Positions 20,990 to 29,139 of a stretch of 64,000 bases of DNA are shown piece by piece. The notes beneath the pieces were generated by a model that saw nothing but the letters and a program-made list of their open reading frames with translations, was not told the DNA's origin and searched no databases. The stretch is from positions 3,534,001-3,598,000 of the forward strand of contig JACCLO010000008.1 in the NCBI GenBank assembly GCA_029448655.1, written 5' to 3'. The position numbers and the translations under genes were made by a program. The stretch comes from Wolfiporia cocos. Its lineage: Eukaryota > Basidiomycota > Agaricomycetes > Polyporales > Phaeolaceae. The stretch's first letter is position 1. Every line of letters begins with the position of its first letter.

Positions 20990-21627
20990 TGACACGGAAA
21001 CCATCCGTGCCACCCGTCCTAACGGGGAACTCCTATATCCGCCCTATCCTATCTCCAATAGCCCCCCACCCTCCAGATGGCGGAGAACAAGGAGGCACGT
21101 CTATTGAGACGTCCTGCCGTATTGCCTGAGGTACCGACCCATGAATGTACCGGTACGCCCCCAGACTAGCAAGTAATAGAGAAAGGACTAAGACGAATGT
21201 AATGAATAGAAGCCCCCACGCCCAAGTAGGACGCAGCAGGCTTTGTCGACGAGGACCCTGCACGCGAAGACGAGCAAGCAGAGGGATAATAAGAGGTGAC
21301 CAGGGGACACGCCCCCTAGGCCAAAATCTTAAGTCTGAGGAGTAATCCTCAGACGTCGCCTGTATATATACATGTAGAGACCCCCTAGCTAAGACCTTTT
21401 GTCTACCCTAAAGAGACGGTCTGTGCGCAATAGGAATCATGTGACTACAGGGGTAACTAGGTAACGTGCTACTCAAGATGCTACAACGTGACCATGTGAA
21501 AGCGAGATAAGATAAAGACTTTTAATCTACCTATGCACGTGATACCTCCAGCGACGGTTTTCAAGCCTAGAAATCGGAATATAAATCGCAAAAATAGGGG
21601 AAAAATCACAATGTATTTCTTGTGACA
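20990..21627 (-). repeat. Solo LTR (638 bp)
   Basis: Minus orientation, TGTCACAAGAAATACATTG to GTTTCCGTGTCA, with a perfect TSD GGTTG (20985-20989 and 21628-21632). It has TATATATA and an inverted repeat TCTGAGGA/TCCTCAGA followed by CTTAAG. The flanking 20886-20989 and 21633-22007 show no gene. Confidence 0.9.
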
Positions 21628-22007
21628 GGTTGAACGCCATCTGTCAGCCAATAAACGATGAACATGAAACGGTGGCAGGGTTGGATCTGCCAAAGATGAA
21701 ACGGGCCCTATAGACTAGTACAACTGGGGATGCGCCCAGTAGGATCACGAGTAGCCAGGGGGGGTTGGCTGCGCAACAAGTCCCTGTATCGTATTCGCCC
21801 TATGGTGAGTTCTGTCGATATTCGAAAAATCAAAATAATCGTAACACATGCAAAACAGCAACAGGCTATTCTTGGAAGCAACAAGAAAGTCAGATCCAAC
21901 AGATTGCACATCTTGTGACACGTCAGGGAGTTTCTACTTGGTGCGTCTTAAGAAGATGCTCAAACACAAGTCCAACCATTTTGCATGCTTTCTCGGATTG
22001 GCCCACC

Positions 22008-22646
22008 TGACACAAGACTACTCACTTATTCTTATAAGCTTTGAGGTTGCTGGTTGGGCGATAGCTTTGAGGTTGTCGAGTAGACAAGAACTGGTAAAGC
22101 AGGTAGAGCAGGGCGCGCTGAGTTGTTAACTCGGAGTGCAAATGCAATGAATAGAATCTGAGGTGTTAACGCTCAGATACCGTAGTATATATACATGTTA
22201 TATAAGACCCCTAACAGTCTTATTACCTAATCTAATTACCCTAATCCGTACAGGCAAGTCCTCGGAGACCTAAGTAATTAGTAATACACCGTAAATACAT
22301 ATGCCAATCAAAACCGGGATATAGTTGTGCGGCATAGGCCGCGCGAATGGCGTATAGTGCGCAATCATTAGTCAGTTGGAGGCGTGACCAAACGCCGGTC
22401 CGCTGATCTAATGTGTATGACGTTTGACGGACGAGATGTCCGATTGGCTACAAGAATAGACATGTGACTTATAACGGGAACTACCGTGATTAGATACCGT
22501 TGCTACGGGAGATAACACGGCCATCATTCGGCTTGTATGTAACGAATAGTTACCAACCAGTTAAGCACTAGTTGAACGTATAAACCGTAGATAAATTCGT
22601 AGAATTATGGGAAAAATAGTATTAATACTAGGAAAATCTTGTGACA
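22008..22646 (-). repeat. 3' LTR of chromovirus A
   Basis: 639 bp. On the minus strand it is preceded by the polypurine tract GGGGGGGTAA (about 22656-22647). Confidence 0.92.
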
Positions 22647-22692
22647 TTACCCCCCCTCTTAGATTTCAACGACCCTGTTGAAGTAAGTTTTC

Positions 22693-24623
22693 TTATCTTC
22701 CTGTCGAACCAAAACCTTGAGTTCCTCGCACTAATTTCTTCTGCTCCGGCCCTAGTGTTCCTTTTCGTTTACTTGGGTCGGGCTCGTAGTATGGGTCCTT
22801 CAATTGCCGCTCTCTCATCTCACGCTTCAGCTTGGTAGCTGATTCGGGTGTGAAAGAGAGACGGATTTCAGGTACTACTGCTACTTCGCAGATTAGTTGT
22901 GCGATTTGGTCCCCTTTCCGTACTTGATACGGGTCACCAGTTAGGTTCATCAACATTACGAAGATTTCACCACGGTAGTCGTGATCTATGACACCGGCAA
23001 GGACATCTAAGCCCTTTTTCGCCATGCCTGATCTGGGTGCTATCCGACCATAAGTCCCGTAAGGAACTTTGATGAATACATCCGTGGGTATCGTCGCGGA
23101 TTTCCAGCTGTTAACTAGAATATCTTGCGACGCGTACAGGTCAAATCCAATTGAATCGCCTGTTCCACGGGTCGGTGTTGTCCCATTGACTCCTATGGTA
23201 ACCTCCATGTCTTCGTTGAAGTCGACATCTGATGGTACCCATTGTTTGGAATTGGGGTGGCGCTTGTAGTGCACCTTCGGTTCGTTAGGTCCGACATCGT
23301 CCCTGTACTGTGGCCAGTCATCAGGCCACGTGCACGTGTTTTCTTCCCAATCGGGAGAATCCGGGTCGAATATGGTGATGGAGTGTTTGGTTCCACCACG
23401 CATTCGGGTCGATCGTCTGAGTTGGTTGTCTATGGGCGAATTGAAGGCTGAATGTTTAGCCTTGTATTCGTCCAGGATTTCCTTTGCATTAGTCAGGGCG
23501 GTTTCGTATTCCCAAGTGTCGTATTCATGGGTGTAGCCTTTCCATCGGATTAGGAATTGCCACTTCCCAAACGCCACTCTATGAGAAAGAATCGCCTCGA
23601 CTTCCCATTCTGCATCATCTTCCTCCGAGTCCCTGTCGGGTACTGGAGGTTCGGTTTTTTGTCCTTCGATGGTTGATTCCTTGTACATGACCAGTTTTGA
23701 AGCATGGAACACAGGGTGATAAGCCCTATATTGTGCATCCATGTGTACCTTGAACGTTACCGGACCTAAGATTTCGATGATCTTAAATGGCCCGATGTAT
23801 CGAGGGGCTAGACTCCTTTTGGTGTCTTGCCAGCTCCTAACGTCCACTAGTACCTTGTCCCCTAGTTTAAAGGGAACTAGTTCCTTCTTTCGGTCATAGT
23901 ACCAGGCCCATCTATCGGCTGCAATTTTCATTGCTGCCTTGGCTTGTGATTGGGCCTCGAAGCGCTTGTGCGCGATTTCACTCAAATCTATGTTTCGACT
24001 TGGTTCGAAATCGCTTGGTCCTGCTATAGGGTGTCGACCCAGTTCTACTAAGAACGGTGAATTCTTGGTAGTCTCGCTTGCTGCGTTGTTATAGGCGAAT
24101 TCAGCAGTGGGGAGGAACTCCGACCAGTTATCTTTTTCGTAGATGTTAACGTAACACCTAAGATACTGTTCGAGTGTTTGGTTCACTCTTTCGGTTTGTC
24201 CATCCGCTTGCGGGTGATATGCCGTCGTCATTGACCGCTTAATGCCCAATAGTTCACACCATTCGCCAAATAATTTAGAGGCAAATTGTGTTCCCCTGTC
24301 CGACACTATTTGTTTCGGTAACCCATGCATCGGGTATATGAAATGATATAGTGTCGTGGCTAGGTCCTTCGTCGAAAACTGATTTGAGATCGGGAAGAAC
24401 CGGGCTCGCTTGGTCAATCGGTCTACTACCACCATGATCGCGTCTGCTATGCCTGATTTGGGCAATTGCGTGATTAGGTCTATGGTTACCACTTCCCACG
24501 GGCCTGACGGCACCGGTAAGGGTTGCAGGGGTCCATATGGCTTCTGAGGGTGATTTTTCATTCGTTGGCATGTGTCACATCCGTCTACGTATTTTTTCAC
24601 GTAAACGAACATGCCCGGCCACC
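22693..24623 (-). pseudogene. Pol of chromovirus A, second part: integrase, chromodomain, dUTPase
   Basis: The sequence resumes after copy B with PGMFVYVKKYVDGCDTCQRMK (end of the H2C2 zinc region). The integrase core has the acidic triad in TIDLITQ, VSDRGTQF and DGQTERVNQ. A chromodomain follows (WEVEAILSHR to NAKEILDEYK, about 23610-23455). Then come a linker with DDWPQYRDDV and a full dUTPase: motif 1 PTRGTGDSIGFDLYAS, motif 2 PRSGMAKKG, motif 3 GVIDHDYRGE, motif 4 GDQIAQLICE, motif 5 RGTQGFGSTGR, then stop. The chromodomain would steer integration to marked chromatin. The dUTPase would hydrolyse dUTP to dUMP and limit uracil in cDNA. This part is open, but the gene is split by B and frameshifted upstream. 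Confidence 0.9.
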
Positions 24624-25242
24624 TGTCACAAGAATTCTCCTAGTTTCCCTATATTTCTTACTATTTTTCCGGCAATTCTACGAATTATCTACGACTTTCT
24701 AGACCAATAACTAGCTTATCTGGTTCATAAGTTAACGGTTACATACGTGCCGAATGATGGCCGCGTTATCTCCCGTAGCGACGGTCTTATCTTATCAGTA
24801 GTAGTTACCATCAGTCACATGTCTAGTTCCAGCCAATCGGACATTCCGTCCGGAAGCAGTCAGCGTATAAACGTCAGCGGACCGGGCTTTGGTCACGCCC
24901 CATCTTGGTAATGACAAGAGCGCAAAACGCTATTCGTGCGGCCTACGCCGCCTCTCTATATCCCGGTTTTGATCGGCATATGTATTTATCGTATATTACT
25001 AAGTACTTAGGTACCTGGGGACTTGTACATACGAATACGGACATTAGTATTATCTAATAAGACTGTTAGGGGTCTTATTTATCATGTATATATACTGGAC
25101 TTGCTGAGCGCTATTGCCTCAGTTCTATTCATTGCATTCATACTACGAGTTAACCACTCAACGTATCCTGCTTAACATCTACTTATCCCTTGCCTAACCA
25201 GCAAAACCAAGAACATTACAAGTAAGTTGTTATCTTGTGTTA
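24624..25242 (+). repeat. 5' LTR of chromovirus B
   Basis: TGTCACAAGAATTC to TTATCTTGTGTTA. TATATATA is at 25087-25094. The inverted repeat CTGAG/CTCAG (25104-25108, 25118-25122) straddles the presumed RNA start at 25121. Confidence 0.95.
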
Positions 25243-25255
25243 TATGAATAGAACT
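25087..25255 (+). promoter_or_regulatory. Core promoter, RNA start and self-primer site of B
   Basis: TATATATA (25087-25094), 26 nt, then AGTTCTATTCAT (25121-25132). Its perfect 12-nt complement ATGAATAGAACT lies at 25244-25255, one base after the LTR. Pairing stops exactly at the A at 25121, which marks the probable 5' end of the RNA. In Tf1 of fission yeast the transcript 5' end folds back and primes minus-strand cDNA in this manner; here it is inferred from complementarity. Confidence 0.82.
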
Positions 25256-25942
25256 CGCTTTCGCCCCCGCCCTCTTTGAGGGTCTGGGATTTTTTCTTCT
25301 TAGGGGTTTTCGTCGCAGTCTGCGCACCCCTGCTCGCCGCCAGGCAGCGGGGTATCCTTAGTGGGTTCTGGGGGATCACCGCCTTCGGGCAAAAAGCCGG
25401 ACCGTAGGCTTAAGCGGAACCGGGGACTGGCTGTCAAGCCTTTCCCCATATGTTGGGAATCGATGGCAACGGTGTAACGTCTTGACCGGGCCGGAGACGA
25501 CCTTCTCGCCTATCCCCAGGCGCACAGGGGCCACTCTATTTAGAGTTGGGATGGTGGGCACGAGTTGCCCTGCCTAGAACCGCTGCCGATACGGCTTCAG
25601 AACGATAGAGTTCTGGCCTTGGCACCCTCTAAGTCCCTCAGGGCATGGGTTTGGTTTAAACACTGGCAGCCACCTAACTGGAGTGAGGCGTGGGCACATG
25701 CGGGGTGTAATACCCCAAATCCTGCATTCCCAGGCGTCAAGGGAGGACGACCTGCTGTATCCCCCACCTGGTAGCGTGAGAGAGACGCAATCCAGTCGCC
25801 GACACTAACTCCGGTCGAGGGCGGAGCGCCCATTGACGCCGGAGGATAAGCGCACGACACATCAAGAAGCGACGATAAGCCCCGACAGAAGACCGCGTGA
25901 TTTCCACTAGAATAGCTTACTTAAACTTCTTTTTACGTAGTC
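25243..25942 (+). other. Leader of chromovirus B
   Basis: 700 nt, GC-rich, with several short upstream AUGs and no long frame with recognisable content. Blocks such as CAGAACGATAGAGTTCTGGC and GGGCATGGGTTTGGTTT are shared with the leader of A, although the LTRs of the two families have diverged strongly. This suggests a selected RNA function (packaging, dimerisation or translation). Confidence 0.6.
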
Positions 25943-26758
25943 ATGCCGAAAGCACCACGTTTCACGGTTACTCCGAGAAACGCCGCTACGGGGGAGCGCG
26001 AGGAATGGCACATTGCCTCCTCTAAATCGCTCGAAGACCGCATCTCCGCGGTCACACCCCCAAAGCGAGGAAAGTCCCGAAAGGGCAAAGACGTCTTCTA
26101 CAGGAAGCCGAACCCCGACCCGGAGGAGATCCGAAGGGTCAACCACGAGGCCGCCCTCGACGACATCAGGCGGAAGAAGCTCGACAAGCTTCTCCGCCAG
26201 AAGGAGAAGCTCGAAGCTCAGATCCAGAAACAAACACTGGATCAGCTAATCGCCGAGGCAGCCAGGAAGAGGGTTGAGGAAGAGAGAATGGTGAGGAGTC
26301 TTCGGGAGCGAATTGAGCCCCCAAAGAAGTCGCTGTTGGAGAGAGTGGAGGAGCTTAGGATGCCGGCCGAGTGGGTCGAGAAGCGGGGTCTTCCGAACCC
26401 CAGAGACGTCCATTGCACGGAGAAGAAGTGGGACTGGTTCTTGGACGTCGACAAACAGATGAACGCCGCCCACAAGAACCTTTTCCGGCTATGGAAAGCC
26501 CCCGACGCAACCACCACGGCCCCGATAATAGCAAAATTCACCACCCTAATCACCGACTTCGACGATCTCTCCACACACCTGGAGCAAAGGGTCCGTCAGG
26601 ACTCCATGAAGAACGAAGATCTCCGCCGCCTCGAAAAATATCTCAGGAGGGTGGAGCACGTCTTTGGAGACCTAGACGTGAAACAGCACGTTACGTACTT
26701 AAAAACACATCTAGTACATAGCGGTCTCAATTTCGACCTTGGCAAACCCCAGCTGTAG
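25943..26758 (+). CDS. ORF1 of chromovirus B, unknown function
   Basis: A 271-residue frame starts MPKAPRFTVTPRN. It has an N-terminal basic part, then a Lys/Glu/Arg-rich helical stretch (about residues 65-130, RRKKLDKLLRQKEKLEAQIQ) likely to form a coiled coil. The conserved region LLERVEELRMPAEWVEKRG and CTEKKWDWFLDVDKQMNAAH follows, and the C-terminus is LNFDLGKPQL. No enzymatic motif, zinc knuckle or membrane segment is visible. The same protein with the same length is encoded at the same place in copy A with many substitutions but no gaps breaking it, which points to selection. It is followed by stop TAG and three hairpin-like repeats before gag. It could be a capsid- or nucleocapsid-like accessory protein; unproven. 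Confidence 0.85.
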   Translation: MPKAPRFTVTPRNAATGEREEWHIASSKSLEDRISAVTPPKRGKSRKGKDVFYRKPNPDPEEIRRVNHEAALDDIRRKKLDKLLRQKEKLEAQIQKQTLDQLIAEAARKRVEEERMVRSLRERIEPPKKSLLERVEELRMPAEWVEKRGLPNPRDVHCTEKKWDWFLDVDKQMNAAHKNLFRLWKAPDATTTAPIIAKFTTLITDFDDLSTHLEQRVRQDSMKNEDLRRLEKYLRRVEHVFGDLDVKQHVTYLKTHLVHSGLNFDLGKPQL

Positions 26759-26767
26759 TAGATAGAA

Positions 26768-26850
26768 AGTCCTGAAAAGGCATTGTTTTTTGGTGCATGG
26801 CATTGATTGCAAAAAGTCCTGAAAAGGCACTTAAGTCCTGAAAAGGCACT
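26768..26850 (+). repeat. Three small hairpin-like repeats between ORF1 and gag (B)
   Basis: AGTCCTGAAAAGGCA occurs at 26768-26782, 26815-26829 and 26834-26848. Each can fold as CCU-GAAA-AGG with outer AGU/ACU pairs around a bulged C. Copy A has two analogous repeats with CCC/GGG stems. Confidence 0.65.
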
Positions 26851-26901
26851 TTTTTCTTGAATTATCGTTTAAGGAAGAAAATAACTCAAGCTGACGAAGC
26901 A

Positions 26902-29139
26902 ATGGTGTCATACACAATCGTCCAAGGCGCTTTGTACAACACCCACAAGGTGGCTACGGCCTACCGCCCCGCCGTCGGCAAGCACGCGTGGCCCGGAGAG
27001 CAAACCTGCTTGATGGACTACCTGCGAGTCGTATTCGGCATCAGAGTTAGGGGGAGTGTAACCTCCTTCAACTCAATTCCGGCGCATGTGCGCCCATTCC
27101 TGAACGTAAACCATACGGCGTACATCAAGTACTATGGGGAAGATTCGACCAGGAACCACATCTCGTGGTGGAGGTGGGACAACTACTGTACCGCCATCCC
27201 CCTGTCGGACCTCATAGTCCTGTACGGTGACGTCCACTGGTACTCAATGGAAGAAGCGTCGCCACGCACGAGAGCCGCCAGGCTCTTCAACCCGGAAACA
27301 CCCGCACGCCGAGCAGTCATCACCCCCGAAGGCAGCGAGACTCCACGTCCGGAGGAACCAGTCGACACGGAGCCCCTATTTGGGACGCTTCCCGACCTCC
27401 TCCCCTCCTATGAAAGGGGAACTCTGGAAATAGTCGCGCAGCCGGAAAGAAGCGAGAATGAACTGATGGGAAGATTGCAGCGCACTCTGGAAGTGGCCGC
27501 CTCAGACGAAGTTCTGCAGGTGGGAAAAGAAGCTTACAGGGAGGCGCTGTACCAAGCCAAAAACCACCTCTACAGCAACCTCGCGGCATACAAAAGCCGT
27601 GTGGACACGAATTTGGAAATGGTCTGGAATAAGACCAACCAGATTCGAAGCCACAACCGGGTGCTTCAAAATAGAATCGAAGCACTAGAGGAAGCGGAGA
27701 GTTTGCGGCAACAATTGGACACCCTTTCCGAAAATCGGTTCGTCCGCATAGAAAAAGATATAGCAGTACTGCAAAAGCGTCCGGCAGTCTCAACCGCGGG
27801 ACCCAGCGGTGCCCAGGTCACGGCACTAATTAATAGAATTGACCAACTCGAAGCGGAGTTAACCGCTCTAAAAAACGCACCGGCAGCCGCGACAGCAGCA
27901 GCCACCACGGTCAACTTCCAACAGACCAAACCGACTCAGCCGCCCAAATTCTCGGGCCCCAAGGACTCCATCTCGTCGAAAGAGTGGATCCAAAAAATGG
28001 GCATGTATTTCGCAGACGCCAAGGTGACTCTCGAGGAGGACAAGGTTCGCCAAGCCCTGCTACGGCTTACGGGCGAGGCCTACCAATACATGTCACCGGT
28101 AGTTGATAAAATCGCCGCCGGACAAACCTCGGGACACACCTGGAAAACGTTTGCGGAAACAATCGAGAAGGTGTACGGCAAGAAGACGGACAAGGAAATT
28201 GCCAAAAAAGAGATTGAAGGGTACTTCGGAGACGAAGGGAAAAAGAAGCTCCAATCGGACTTCTTCTCTTGGGCACAGAAGCTCAGGACCCTGGCTCGCC
28301 TGGCCGAGACTGACAACAAGACGTTGTTCAGTCACATCAAACGAATTCTCCCGGAAAAGGTGCGAGAGACCCTCGCTACCTTGGAATCGGTGCCCGGCTT
28401 TACAATGCCGACCGACTGGGAGGTATACCTCGATATGGCCATTGACCTCTATAAGAGGCAATACCCGGATAAACTCAAAGGCAAGATCTTTGAGGAAGAA
28501 AAGAGGAAGGAGTCGTCGGGGTCTGGCAAGACCGCCGACAAAGCTACGTCGAAGCCTGCCAAGGCTGATGACAAAGGCAAAGGCAAGGCAAAGGAAACCG
28601 GCTCTTACGGGAAGGACTGTCGCAAGCACCCTGGACAACACAAGTGGGGCGACTGTCCTGAGAACCCTAAGAACAAGCCGAAGGAAGCCAAGCCGGCCAG
28701 TAGTGGAAGCGGAACGATGAAGCCGACAGGCTCGTCGAGCGGAACGCAACAGTCGGGCCAGAAGAAATTGGACCCGAAGAAAAAATACAAGGTCCGAGTT
28801 GTCAGCACCCAGGAACTGGTGACTGACGACGAAGACGAGTCCCCCCAAGCCACCGTAGGGACTATCCGGACCAACGTTCCGAAACAACCAGAGGTGGTTC
28901 CTCTGGCCCCCACTACGCGCATCAGCGACGAGGAGAAAAGTGGGAGCCCGGTGCGATCGGCTGAAAGCACCAGCCCCATCCAGACCCAGTCGACTGGCTC
29001 GACTTCGACTGCGCCTACACCGTCGGGCGACTCCATCAGGACACATCTGCCCTGGCTTCGCAAGCGGATAGCCGACTCCGCAAACACCCTGGGCATCTAC
29101 GGAAGCTCTGCCTCGGGTTTTCTCACCGAGCACATGTGA
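26902..29139 (+). CDS. Gag of chromovirus B
   Basis: About 745 residues starting MVSYTIVQG; this start is chosen because the A homologue begins at the same methionine. A long N-terminal region of unknown fold (about residues 1-200) is followed by a coiled-coil-like part. The capsid-type core runs from [21 protein letters not shown] through [11 protein letters not shown] to [20 protein letters not shown] Lys-rich linker and an unusual zinc-knuckle candidate follow, C-X2-H-X3-H-X4-C ([13 protein letters not shown], about residue 573). The tail is Ser/Thr/Pro-rich. It forms the particle and binds RNA. It is larger than typical Ty3 Gag. The stop TGA overlaps the pol start as TGATG (29137-29141), so pol may be made by termination-reinitiation or by -1 frameshifting. 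Confidence 0.9.
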   Translation: MVSYTIVQGALYNTHKVATAYRPAVGKHAWPGEQTCLMDYLRVVFGIRVRGSVTSFNSIPAHVRPFLNVNHTAYIKYYGEDSTRNHISWWRWDNYCTAIPLSDLIVLYGDVHWYSMEEASPRTRAARLFNPETPARRAVITPEGSETPRPEEPVDTEPLFGTLPDLLPSYERGTLEIVAQPERSENELMGRLQRTLEVAASDEVLQVGKEAYREALYQAKNHLYSNLAAYKSRVDTNLEMVWNKTNQIRSHNRVLQNRIEALEEAESLRQQLDTLSENRFVRIEKDIAVLQKRPAVSTAGPSGAQVTALINRIDQLEAELTALKNAPAAATAAATTVNFQQTKPTQPPKFSGPKDSISSKEWIQKMGMYFADAKVTLEEDKVRQALLRLTGEAYQYMSPVVDKIAAGQTSGHTWKTFAETIEKVYGKKTDKEIAKKEIEGYFGDEGKKKLQSDFFSWAQKLRTLARLAETDNKTLFSHIKRILPEKVRETLATLESVPGFTMPTDWEVYLDMAIDLYKRQYPDKLKGKIFEEEKRKESSGSGKTADKATSKPAKADDKGKGKAKETGSYGKDCRKHPGQHKWGDCPENPKNKPKEAKPASSGSGTMKPTGSSSGTQQSGQKKLDPKKKYKVRVVSTQELVTDDEDESPQATVGTIRTNVPKQPEVVPLAPTTRISDEEKSGSPVRSAESTSPIQTQSTGSTSTAPTPSGDSIRTHLPWLRKRIADSANTLGIYGSSASGFLTEHM

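Noticed and set aside
25243..25260. tRNA-type primer-binding site after the LTR
   Set aside because: The sequence does not resemble the 3' end of initiator or other common primer tRNAs, while it matches the LTR's own RNA start perfectly and covaries with it.
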